Both the position numbers and the translations under genes were made by a program. Positions 8,612 to 16,746 of a DNA stretch of 64,000 bases are shown here, piece by piece (the first letter of the stretch is position 1; every line of letters starts with the position of its first letter). The stretch is taken from NCBI GenBank assembly GCA_047601145.1, contig JASGJW010000002.1, forward strand, positions 310,001 to 374,000, in the 5' to 3' direction. The stretch comes from UBA7672 sp047601145. GTDB lineage: Bacteria > Pseudomonadota > Alphaproteobacteria > Caulobacterales > Hyphomonadaceae. The notes under the pieces were generated by a model, which saw only the letters and a program-made list of their open reading frames with translations, was not told where the DNA came from and did no database searches.

Positions 8612-8974
8612 TCAGCCCTGCCTTCGCATGAAGCCTGCGACAAGGGCTTCGACGATCTCGGTCTCGAAAACCGGCTTGGCGAAGATACTGTTCGCGCCTG
8701 CCTCTTCGACCTGCCGGTCATAGTGGGGCGACAGTTCGTCCATCAGTGCACAGACGACGATGTCCGGTGATACGCCCCGGATCTCCCGGATCAGGTCGAG
8801 CGCTGCGGGGTCGCCCGACTCGATCGCCAGCACGACTGCCCAGGGGCCATGCAGCTTGTCTGTCACCTCGGCCGACGAGCTGGCATGCGTGACGCCCCAG
8901 TGAAGGCTCGCCAACGCGTTCTCCAGAATGCGACGGGTCTGGGGGTCCGGCTCGAGAATGATGCAGTGAGTCAC
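8612..8974 (-). CDS. Degenerate response-regulator receiver domain protein
   Basis: A single-domain protein of about 120 residues. It begins with a receiver-like first strand (THCIILEPDPQTRRILENAL, with the acidic pair as Glu/Asp) and ends with the conserved lysine in IFAKPV. At the end of strand three, where the phospho-accepting Asp should stand, the sequence reads AVVLAIESGD, so the acceptor appears replaced. The GTG at 8974 starts just before strand one; a TTG at 9034 is possible. It may act as a phosphorylation-independent switch. It lies upstream of virB1 on the same strand, but an operon link is not shown. Confidence 0.65.
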   Translation of the reverse strand: MTHCIILEPDPQTRRILENALASLHWGVTHASSSAEVTDKLHGPWAVVLAIESGDPAALDLIREIRGVSPDIVVCALMDELSPHYDRQVEEAGANSIFAKPVFETEIVEALVAGFMRRQG

Positions 8975-9097
8975 GCAGACCGGCCGGAGAAGTTGGGACT
9001 TACCCGAACAAGCATGGCCAAAGACAAGCGCCAACTCCGGGGAAACCCCGCGCGCAGTTCGAAACTGCTTTGATATCAGCGTGTTCCCGGAGTGGGG

Positions 9098-10315
9098 TCA
9101 GATATTCTTTGTCGATTCCAGAAAGCTCCGGTGCTCTGGCGCAGCGATTGCCGTCAGCGCCGCCGCGCGCGCCGCGCCTTCCAGTCCGCGCAGTTCGGCG
9201 ACGCCGTGTTCAGTGACAACGGTATCGATCAGTGCGCCCGGAATAGACGGCGCCTGCAACGCCGGAACGATCCGCGAAGCGCCGCCGCTCGTCGACTGCA
9301 GCGCGATGATCGATCGGCCGCCAGGCGATAGCGATGCTCCACGAATATAGTCGGGTGCGCCGCCGATGCTGCTCACGCGCCGGCCTGCACGCCATTCGAG
9401 ATTCAGATTGCCGGCGAGGTCGACCTCGAGCGCCGATCCGATCGAAACGAAGTTTGGTATTGCTGCGAGCTTGGCATGGCTGTGCGTTTCAAGCGCCGAG
9501 CGGAACAGGAAGCCGGATCGCGGCAGCCAGGCCTGGAACGTCCCATCGCCCCAGGCGATGCCGGTGACATGTTCCGCGTCCGGATCAAGCGCGCCGCTCT
9601 CGGCAAGTTGCTGGTATTCGCCCGTGATGATCCCGGAATGAACCTTCAGCCCGCGATGCAGGCGCAGGGCGGCGGCGATTGCAGCTGGGGTATCGCCGAT
9701 CCCCGACTGGATCGTTGCGCCATCAGGAATCAACGCTGCGGCACGGGCCGCTATCTTTTCAACGACGGTGTTCCGGCGTGGTGATGACCCGGCCAGCAGC
9801 GGTTCGTTGATCGGGATGGCAAGATCGATCACTTCGAGGGGAATGCCCTCCGCACCGGGAAGATGAGGCATACGCTCGTTGACGAACGCCACGCGCCGTT
9901 CGGCGTTTGGCCAGACGAGCGAAGGCATGTCGCAGGAGAGTCCGAACGAGCATGCGCCTTCCGCATTTGGCGGGGAGACGTGGAAGATCGCGACGTCGAA
10001 CTCCATTTTCGCCAGCGTTTCGCCGATCTGCGAATAGGGCATTGCCATGATTTGCGTGCGCCCGGACGCGATGGATGGTTCGAGCGCTAGCGACGCCATG
10101 AACGTCGTCAGCTTATGGTCGTTTGGAAGCGAGCCATAGTCGAGCGCATTGATGCCGGGGATGAGGCAAGACCAGAGATCGAGCCTGTTGATCAGGCCGG
10201 GATCGTTCTTCAGCGCGTCATGGAATGTGACACACTCGCCCGGGCCGCCCTGGAAGAAGACGCGCTGGCCTGGCTTCAGGCTGCGCAGCAGGTCTTCCGT
10301 CGACCCGGTCCTCAC
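9098..10315 (-). CDS. CoA-transferase of the acetyl-CoA hydrolase/4-hydroxybutyrate CoA-transferase family (itaconate CoA-transferase candidate)
   Basis: Predicted to move CoA between acyl-CoA and a carboxylic acid. 405 residues with the N-terminal LKPGQRVFFQGGPGE block, central QSGIGDTPAAIAAAL and C-terminal VTEHGVAELRGL motif of the family. The GTG start overlaps the lyase stop (GTGA), making it the last gene of the acyl-CoA dehydrogenase/hydratase/lyase operon. That company matches itaconate catabolism (transferase, hydratase, citramalyl-CoA lyase), so itaconate or a related C5 acid is the inferred substrate. The segment usually carrying the catalytic Glu (VHTE) reads VHSG here; the RipA-type enzymes are, as I recall, also unusual in active-site Glu placement. 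Confidence 0.8.
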   Translation of the reverse strand: MRTGSTEDLLRSLKPGQRVFFQGGPGECVTFHDALKNDPGLINRLDLWSCLIPGINALDYGSLPNDHKLTTFMASLALEPSIASGRTQIMAMPYSQIGETLAKMEFDVAIFHVSPPNAEGACSFGLSCDMPSLVWPNAERRVAFVNERMPHLPGAEGIPLEVIDLAIPINEPLLAGSSPRRNTVVEKIAARAAALIPDGATIQSGIGDTPAAIAAALRLHRGLKVHSGIITGEYQQLAESGALDPDAEHVTGIAWGDGTFQAWLPRSGFLFRSALETHSHAKLAAIPNFVSIGSALEVDLAGNLNLEWRAGRRVSSIGGAPDYIRGASLSPGGRSIIALQSTSGGASRIVPALQAPSIPGALIDTVVTEHGVAELRGLEGAARAAALTAIAAPEHRSFLESTKNI

Positions 10316-11160
10316 GCGAGCCCAGCCGCGCTCAGCAATCGCCGCGCGCGCTCAACGACGGGCTGATCGATCATTCTGCCGTTGTGCGAAACGACCCCGT
10401 CGGTCCGGCCTTCCCACGCCGCGAGGATGGCGCGCGCGTCCGCGATCTGTTCTTCGCTCGCGCCAAAGCACTGGTTCAACACGGACACCTGGTTGGGATG
10501 GATGCACATGGCGCCGGTCAGCCCCATGGCGTGCGAGCGTTGGGCTTCCTTTGCGAAAGCGTCGAGATCGGTGAAGTTGGAGATGCCGGTCGCCATGCCG
10601 ATCCCCATCAAGCCGCGCGCCGAGGCGGCATAGGCGATCGTCTGTGCAGCAAGGCCAAGCGACAGGGGGGCTGGCGGCCTGCCAAGCGACAGGGCGAAGT
10701 CTTCGCTGCCAAGTGAAAGTCCGATGAGGCGCGGCCCATCGGCGATGGATGTCACACGCTCCAGTGCGCGCGGGCTTTCGATAACAGCGATCGTCCTGAT
10801 CGTGTTGCGGTCCATCCCGCGCTCGTATTCGAGCGCATCAAGCATGGCCGACAGGCTTTCGAGGTCCGCCGCCTGTTCAGCCTTGGGCAGCACGATCGCG
10901 GCGAGTCCTGGATACACGACAGCTTCGAGATCGTCTGCCAGATGGTGTGGATCGTTGTTCACGCGCACAGTCACGATCGCGCCGTTGGCATGGAGGGTCT
11001 TGACCGCCTCAGTCGCCTGCAGCCGCGCGGCCGCTTTGGCTTCGGGTTGGGTAGAGTCCTCAAGATCCACGATGATCGCGTCGGCCCCGCGAGTGTGCGC
11101 TTTTTCCCAGCGCTGGCGCGCCGCGGCGGGCACGAACAACATCGAACGCCAGGTCTTCAT
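10312..11160 (-). CDS. CitE/HpcH-type CoA-ester lyase (citramalyl-CoA lyase candidate)
   Basis: 282 residues with a TIM-barrel CitE pattern: MLFVPAAARQRWEKA at the N-terminus, GADAIIVDLEDST, VRVNNDPHH, IVLPKAE, VIESPRAL and GSEDFALSLG, all in family order. Such enzymes cleave malyl- or citramalyl-CoA type substrates with Mg2+. The ATG at 11160 overlaps the true TGA of the upstream hydratase (ATGA). Because of the indel in the hydratase, the raw frame runs from the hydratase straight into this gene, giving a false 694-codon fusion; I separate the two at the ATGA. Confidence 0.85.
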   Translation of the reverse strand: MKTWRSMLFVPAAARQRWEKAHTRGADAIIVDLEDSTQPEAKAAARLQATEAVKTLHANGAIVTVRVNNDPHHLADDLEAVVYPGLAAIVLPKAEQAADLESLSAMLDALEYERGMDRNTIRTIAVIESPRALERVTSIADGPRLIGLSLGSEDFALSLGRPPAPLSLGLAAQTIAYAASARGLMGIGMATGISNFTDLDAFAKEAQRSHAMGLTGAMCIHPNQVSVLNQCFGASEEQIADARAILAAWEGRTDGVVSHNGRMIDQPVVERARRLLSAAGLA

Positions 11161-11979
11161 CGAACCACACCAATCCTGCCGGTCATGGCCACATAGCCAT
11201 CGCCATCCGCCGCCCATACGTCGGCGCCGGTGTCCGTATCGACCAGATTTCACGGTGAAGGGCGCAAGGTCGAAGACCGGCCGCTGCGCCCGGAAATCGA
11301 ATGTCGCCAGCCTGTCGTGCGGCCGATGCCTCCGGAAATGATCGATCAGCAGCGTGGCGAGCAGGGGGCCGTGGACGACGAGGCCAGGATACCCCTCCAC
11401 CTTCATCGCATAGTCGCGATCGTAGTGGATGCGATGGGCGTTGTAGGTCAGGGCCGAGAAGCGAAAGAGCAGCGTCGCCGTTGGCTCGACGGTGCGTGAG
11501 ACCTGCGCCTCGCGCCGTTCTCCCGGCGGCAGGGGCTGCGCATTGCCGCTCTTCTCGCGGAACACGACGTCCATGTCCTCGGTCACGCACAGGGTCCCGT
11601 CGGCAAGCACCTCGTGGCGAAGCGTCAGGAAGGCCAGCCGTCCCGTGCGCCCCGTCTTTTCGGAGACATCGGCGATCGTCGTCACGCGTTTCACATTGGC
11701 GCCGAAGGGAATGCTAGCGTGAAACCGCACGCGGCTTCCCGCCGCCATCCGCATCGGAAGATCAATAGGCGGCGTCAGCCCGCCGCGCTTGGGATGCCCG
11801 TCCTCGGCCATGTCCGCCTGCGCAGCGCCTGGCGCAAAGCACACATAGTGCCCGAGCGGCGGAACCACGCTTTCCTGCTCGCGATCAAGCATCGTCGCGA
11901 GAAGGTCAAACTGCCGGCGCGCGACGAAGTCCTCCGCCGCCTCGCTCCGCCCGATCCATTCAGCTGCGTTGATGCTCAT
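11157..11979 (-). pseudogene. MaoC/HTD2-like enoyl-CoA hydratase (itaconyl-CoA hydratase candidate), single-base frameshift
   Basis: Begins MSINAAEWIGRSEAAEDF and shows a FAS1-like dehydratase/MaoC double hot-dog layout, including LTYNAHRIHYDRDYA and a VVHGPLLATLLID block. After FDLAPFTV the frame fails: the next codons read KSGRYGHRRRR, while one base later the sequence resumes as NLVDTDTGADVWAADGDGYV and ends VVR then TGA, overlapping the lyase ATG. An extra base in the T run at 11248-11250 (AAA on the coding strand) explains this; the span of 823 bases is one more than a multiple of three. Either the gene is inactivated or the base is an assembly error. Role inferred from the operon: hydration of itaconyl- or mesaconyl-CoA. 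Confidence 0.8.
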
Positions 11980-11987
11980 GCGGGGCC

Positions 11988-13157
11988 TCAGAACGACTTC
12001 GGCATGCCGAGAACATGCGTCGCCACATGACTCAGGATCAGGTTGGTGGAGATCGGCGCGACCTGATAAAGCCGCGTCTCGCGGAACTTGCGCTCGATGT
12101 CGTATTCCTCCGCAAAGCCGAAACCGCCATGCGTCTGGATGCAGACATCGGCGGCATACCAGCTTGCTTCCGACGCCGTCATCTTCGCCATGTTGGCTTC
12201 CGAGCCGCACGGCTCGCCCGCGTCGAACAGCCTCGCCGCATGATCGACCATGAGCCCCGCCGCCGTCACCTGCACGTGCGCGCGTGCGATCGGGAACTGC
12301 ACGCCCTGGTTTTCGCCGATCGGAGCGCCGAACACGGAGCGATCTTTCGCATAGGCCGATGCGCGGTCGACGAAGAACTTGCCGTCGCCGATGCATTCGG
12401 ATGCGATCAGTATGCGTTCGGCGTTCATGCCGTCGATGATGTATTTGAAGCCCGAGCCTTCCTTGCCGATCAGGTTCTCGGCAGGCACTTCGAGATTGTC
12501 GAAGAACAGCTCGGTGGTTGCATGGTTCAGCATCGTGCGGACCGGCTTGATGGTGAGGCCCCTCCTACCCATTGGGCCCTTCGCCTCGCGCATGTCGACC
12601 AGAAGCACGCTCATACCATCGGACGTCTTGCCGTTGTCGTCGCGCGGGCTGGTCCGGCAGAGCAGGACCATCAGGTCGGAATGCTCGGCGCGGCTGATCC
12701 AGATCTTCGATCCGTTGACGACATACCTGTCGCCCTGACGTTTCGCGAAAGTCTGGATGCGTGTGGTGTCCGTGCCGCTCGTCGGCTCGGTGACGCCGAA
12801 GGCCTGCAGGCGTAGCTCGCCGCTTGCGACCTTCGGGAGATATTTCTGCTTCTGTGATTCCGATCCGTGCCGGAGCAGTGTGCCCATCGTGTACATCTGG
12901 GCATGGCATGCCGCGCCATTGCAGCCGGAACGATGAATTTCCTCCAGCACGGCGCACGCCGCCGAAATGCCCAGCCCCGCGCCGCCATATTCCTCGGGGA
13001 TCAGGACAGAGAGCCAGCCGGCCTCGGTCAGCGCCTTCACGAATTCGGTCGGATAGGCGCGTTCGCGGTCCAGCGCGCGCCAGTATGGCCCCGGAAAGCG
13101 GGCGCACAGCTTACGCACCGCTTCTCTGATCTCGGGATGGGTCTCAGCCTTGCTCAT
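11988..13157 (-). CDS. Acyl-CoA dehydrogenase
   Basis: FAD-dependent enzyme that introduces a trans-2 double bond into an acyl-CoA. 389 residues with the family order: N-terminal helical domain, FAD/substrate signatures AFGVTEPTSGTDTTRI and KIWISRAEHSDLMVLL, and the C-terminal IQTHGGFGFAEEYDIERKFRETRL segment containing the likely catalytic Glu region. It is first in the operon and ends 8 bases before the hydratase start. In Pseudomonas aeruginosa an acyl-CoA dehydrogenase likewise accompanies the itaconate genes (from memory), but its substrate here is unknown. Confidence 0.88.
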   Translation of the reverse strand: MSKAETHPEIREAVRKLCARFPGPYWRALDRERAYPTEFVKALTEAGWLSVLIPEEYGGAGLGISAACAVLEEIHRSGCNGAACHAQMYTMGTLLRHGSESQKQKYLPKVASGELRLQAFGVTEPTSGTDTTRIQTFAKRQGDRYVVNGSKIWISRAEHSDLMVLLCRTSPRDDNGKTSDGMSVLLVDMREAKGPMGRRGLTIKPVRTMLNHATTELFFDNLEVPAENLIGKEGSGFKYIIDGMNAERILIASECIGDGKFFVDRASAYAKDRSVFGAPIGENQGVQFPIARAHVQVTAAGLMVDHAARLFDAGEPCGSEANMAKMTASEASWYAADVCIQTHGGFGFAEEYDIERKFRETRLYQVAPISTNLILSHVATHVLGMPKSF

Positions 13158-13249
13158 GGCGCCAGAGTGTCATCCCGGCCTCTCCCGGCCAAGCCGTTGC
13201 CGTCACGGGGAAGACCGCTATTGTGCCCGGCGATTCAAGGGACAAAGCC

Positions 13250-14458
13250 ATGACCAAGCTCCGCCGCGCCGCCATCGTCAGCCCCATCCGCACGGCGGTA
13301 GGCAAATTCCAGGGCGCGCTGTCGACGCTCAATGCCGGCGATCTCGGCGCTGTCGTCCTCAAGGCGCTGGTGGAGCGAACGAAGATCAACCCGGAGAAGA
13401 TCGACGATGTGATCTTCGCGCAGGGCTACGCCAGTGGCGAGGCGCCGGCCATCGGCCGCTGGGCGGCGCTGGCGGCGGGCTATCCGATCACTGTACCGGG
13501 CTACCAGCTCGATCGCCGCTGCGGTTCGGGCCTGCAGGCCGTGGTCGAAGCCGCGATGTTCGTACAGACCGGCGCGGCCGATGTCGTCGTCGCCGGCGGC
13601 GCGGAGAGCATGACGAACGTCGAATACTATTCCACGACGATGCGCTCAGGCGCGCGCATGGGCGACGTCGCCTTCTACGACCGCCTCGCCCGCGGCCGCG
13701 TGATGTCCCAGCCCGTCAGCCGCTTCGGCGTGATCACCGGCATGATCGAGACAGCGGAGAACCTCGCCAAGGACTACCAGATCCCGCGCGAGGCCTGCGA
13801 TGAGTACGCCGCCCGCAGCCACCAGCGCGCCGCCGCAGCCTGGAAGGAAGGCAAGTTCGACAACGAACTCGTGCCGGTCTCCGTCGCGCAGAAGAAGGGC
13901 GACCCGATAGTCTTCAAGACCGACGAAGGCGTCCGTGGCGATGCCACCGCCGCCTCGCTCGGCCAGCTCAAGGCAATCGAGAAGGGCGGTGTGGTGACCG
14001 CGGGCAACGCCTCGCAGCAGAACGACGCCGCCGCCGCCTGCCTTGTTGTGGCCGAAGACAAGCTGGAAGAACTCGGCCTCGAGCCGATGGGCTGGTTCGT
14101 CGGCTGGGCTGCGGCCGGCGTCGAACCCTCGCGAATGGGCATCGGCCCGGTCCCGGCGGTGGAGCGCCTGTTCCAGCGCACCGGCCTCAAGTGGAAGGAC
14201 ATCGATCTCGTCGAGCTCAATGAAGCCTTCGCACCGCAGGTTCTCGCCGTGCTGAAAGGCTGGAACTGGAACGACGCCGACAAGCTCAACGTCAACGGGT
14301 CGGGCATTTCGCTCGGCCACCCGATCGGCGCCACGGGCGGCCGCATCCTCGCCAACCTGATGAACGAGATGCACCGCCGCGAAGTGCGCTACGGCCTCGA
14401 GACAATGTGCATTGGCGGCGGCCAGGGGATCGCCGCCGTGTTCGAGCGTGCGGCGTAA
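13250..14458 (+). CDS. Thiolase (acetyl-CoA acetyltransferase family)
   Basis: Condenses or cleaves beta-ketoacyl-CoA. The ATG at 13250 has AAGGGA 9 bases upstream and begins TKLRRAAIVSPIRTAVGKF, the usual thiolase N-terminus; an earlier ATG at 13223 lacks support. The 402 residues hold the nucleophilic Cys in LDRRCGSGLQAV, the base His in GHPIGATGGR and the second Cys in MCIGGGQG. It is divergent from the acyl-CoA dehydrogenase operon across about 90 bases, so a shared regulatory region is likely. It could serve beta-oxidation or PHA precursor supply (phaC lies at 29-31 kb). Its stop directly abuts the stop of the next, opposing gene. Confidence 0.92.
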   Translation: MTKLRRAAIVSPIRTAVGKFQGALSTLNAGDLGAVVLKALVERTKINPEKIDDVIFAQGYASGEAPAIGRWAALAAGYPITVPGYQLDRRCGSGLQAVVEAAMFVQTGAADVVVAGGAESMTNVEYYSTTMRSGARMGDVAFYDRLARGRVMSQPVSRFGVITGMIETAENLAKDYQIPREACDEYAARSHQRAAAAWKEGKFDNELVPVSVAQKKGDPIVFKTDEGVRGDATAASLGQLKAIEKGGVVTAGNASQQNDAAAACLVVAEDKLEELGLEPMGWFVGWAAAGVEPSRMGIGPVPAVERLFQRTGLKWKDIDLVELNEAFAPQVLAVLKGWNWNDADKLNVNGSGISLGHPIGATGGRILANLMNEMHRREVRYGLETMCIGGGQGIAAVFERAA

Positions 14459-15451
14459 CTACTCTGTCCGCAGCTTCGTCCCATCGACCGGGTTGATGGG
14501 ATAGCCGGCCGCTTTCTTGAAGTTGTCGACGCGCTGGCGCGCCTGCTGGACGGCGGGCGCTTCGGTCCAGTTCTTTGGCGGGTTCAGGATGCGGCCGAAG
14601 AATTCCATGGCGACGAGGAAGCGGGGCGGGATCGATGGGCCGACATGGTCTGCGCCCTTCACCAGCCGGTATTCATGGCTGATGCCCTTGTCGAACAGGA
14701 TGCGGTGCACGAACTCCGTCCCCTGATGCAGGAAGAACATGTCCTGGTCGCCAGCCTCCAGGTAGATGCCGAGGCCAACGAGTTTGTCGGGACTATTGTT
14801 CGCGATGGTGGCGGGATTGTTCTCCGCCCAGTATGCCTCGTCGAGCGGCTTGCCATAGATCGATTGGAACAATGCATCGTCGCGCCAGAAGCGGTCCCGC
14901 AGCTTGATGTCCTTGTAGGCCAGCGCGGGTTCGATGCCGGGCTCCATGCTTGCCACGGCCTGGAAGATGCCAGGATGCTTGAACGCGATGCGCAGCGAGC
15001 CCATGCCGCCCATCGAGATGCCGGTGATCAGCGTGCCCTCGCGCCCTTTCACCACATTGTAGTCCTGGCGCATCGTCGCGAGCAGGTCGGTGACGATGAA
15101 CGTCTCCCATTTCTGCGAGCCGTCGCGATAATCCATGTAGAAGGACCGGCCGGCCGACGGCATCACGGAAACAGCCGCAGGGATGAGGCCCTGCTTGATC
15201 GCCTTTTCCAGCGACTCCGCCATCGTCGTCATGTTGTCGCTGGATCCGCCGCCGCCGTGCAACTGGATGACCAGCGGATAGGCTTCGGCCCGCTTCGCGT
15301 CGTAGCCGGGCGGGGTGTAAACCGCGAGATCGACCGGGGAAGGCACGTTCTTCGACTCGACCTTTATGTGGACAAGCTTGCCTTCGAGCGCATGGGCGGC
15401 TGGCGCGATCAGTAGGGCGCAGGCGATCGCGGCGGCGCGGAACAGGTTCAT
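14459..15451 (-). CDS. Secreted alpha/beta-hydrolase esterase (esterase D/feruloyl-esterase-like)
   Basis: 330 residues from the ATG at 15451, which has GGGAGGA upstream; the longer frame to 15505 lacks this. A signal peptide (MNLFRAAAIACALLIAPAAHA) precedes the hydrolase fold with oxyanion-type IQLHGGGGSSDN, nucleophile elbow GISMGG and a late ADHVGPS that likely holds the catalytic His. Putative periplasmic carboxyl esterase; substrate unknown. Convergent with the thiolase, with zero bases between stops. Confidence 0.82.
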   Translation of the reverse strand: MNLFRAAAIACALLIAPAAHALEGKLVHIKVESKNVPSPVDLAVYTPPGYDAKRAEAYPLVIQLHGGGGSSDNMTTMAESLEKAIKQGLIPAAVSVMPSAGRSFYMDYRDGSQKWETFIVTDLLATMRQDYNVVKGREGTLITGISMGGMGSLRIAFKHPGIFQAVASMEPGIEPALAYKDIKLRDRFWRDDALFQSIYGKPLDEAYWAENNPATIANNSPDKLVGLGIYLEAGDQDMFFLHQGTEFVHRILFDKGISHEYRLVKGADHVGPSIPPRFLVAMEFFGRILNPPKNWTEAPAVQQARQRVDNFKKAAGYPINPVDGTKLRTE

Positions 15452-15538
15452 CGTGTCCTCCCGTGATTTGCCGAACAGCATGTGATACTGATCGGTCTCA
15501 TGCAACTGTCCGATTGCTCACGATGGCGTTGAGCAGCG

Positions 15539-16513
15539 CTACGCCTTTTCCCTGGCGCGCTGGCGAAGGCCGGGAATGATCCGGCGCCAGATGGACTTGC
15601 GCGGCGGCTCAGGCGGTTTGAGTCGCGCAGTCACATAATCGAACACCTTGTCGGGCACGCTGACAGGGCAGGCCTTCTCCAGCCCCACGAAGCCAGGCGA
15701 CGAGTTGGCCTCGCAGATGCGATAGCCCTTGTCGTCATACAGCACGTCGATGCCGGCGATCTCCAGCCGCAGCGCTTTCGTCGCCTCGATCGCAAGCTCG
15801 GCCATTTCTGGCGGAGGCTGCACGCACTCGCCAACCCCGCCGAGCGAGATGTTGGACTTGAAATTCCCGGTAACGGAACGGCGCTCCATTGCGGCCGCTA
15901 CCTGATTGCCGATCACAAGAAGGCGGACATCCCGTCCGTGGCTTGCCGCGATATACTGCTGGAAGATGAAATCCGACTGGTGACCCGCGTCACCAAGCAG
16001 GCTTGCAAGATCGTCGAACTGGTCCCGGCTTTGGCAGAGCACGACCCCGGCCCCACGCGTGGATCGCAGCTTCTTTACGACGACCGGAAAGCCAAGCTCG
16101 CGCTCGATTACGTCCACGTCGACGGGAAACTTTGCAAGGATCGTCCTGGGTATCGGCAGACCGGACGCAGACAACAGTTGCAATGTCTGAAGCTTGTCGG
16201 CGCATGCGTCGACTGCTTCGGCGCCGTTGATCATTGCGACGCCCATTCGCTCGAACTGTCTTATGACAGCGAGCGTGAAGTAGGATGTTTCGCTGCCCGT
16301 GCGCGGGATGATGAAGTCCGGCCGTGGAAGCTTGCCGCCTGCATATTCCGCGCGCCATTCGCGCTCGGTCGAGACAATCAGCTCGAAATCGCGCGGACGC
16401 AGGGCGTCGAGACGGATGCCGCGCCGCTTTCCGGCTTCGATGAAACGTCGGATTTCCGGGGCTTCGGGAACCCCGTCCGCGACCTCATTGTGAAACAACA
16501 GCCAGCCGCGCAT
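15539..16513 (-). CDS. RimK-family ATP-grasp ligase
   Basis: Predicted ATP-dependent carboxylate-amine ligase, the family that adds glutamate to ribosomal protein S6 or makes related peptide bonds. About 324 residues: an N-terminal RimK preATP-grasp domain (IIPRTGSETSYFTLAVIRQFE), then ATP-grasp motifs ACADKLQTLQLLSASGLPIPRT, VVVKKLRSTRGAGVVL, FIFQQYI, GRDVRLLVIGNQVAAAM and the Mg-binding ICEANSSPGF. The ATG at 16513 is preferred to a TTG at 16534. The C-terminal tail (PPRKSIWRRIIPGLRQRAREKA-like) is basic. The amino-acid substrate and the target cannot be read from sequence. Confidence 0.85.
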   Translation of the reverse strand: MRGWLLFHNEVADGVPEAPEIRRFIEAGKRRGIRLDALRPRDFELIVSTEREWRAEYAGGKLPRPDFIIPRTGSETSYFTLAVIRQFERMGVAMINGAEAVDACADKLQTLQLLSASGLPIPRTILAKFPVDVDVIERELGFPVVVKKLRSTRGAGVVLCQSRDQFDDLASLLGDAGHQSDFIFQQYIAASHGRDVRLLVIGNQVAAAMERRSVTGNFKSNISLGGVGECVQPPPEMAELAIEATKALRLEIAGIDVLYDDKGYRICEANSSPGFVGLEKACPVSVPDKVFDYVTARLKPPEPPRKSIWRRIIPGLRQRAREKA

Positions 16514-16746
16514 GGGGTGCGTTGATCCTGACAAGTATCGCGCCCCATTTCCCCATAACTCAAATCTAGTCCGCTTTTGAAACGTGTCTGCCTATCGGGG
16601 GCGTTTTTATGGCGAGCGGATTTGAACTGACTTGTAACCGCCGGTACGCAACGAAATCCGGCAGTGTCCCGATCTGGCGCGTGGATACGTGCAAAAACCT
16701 CTGGCCAGCCCCTGCAGGATCGGCCCAGCTGTGCTGTAGTGCACGG

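Noticed and set aside
10312..12396. A natural 694-codon hydratase-lyase fusion
   Set aside because: The correct hydratase C-terminus lies in another frame and its stop overlaps the lyase ATG; the fusion is caused by one extra base, and the first 139 codons are a shadow of the acyl-CoA dehydrogenase.
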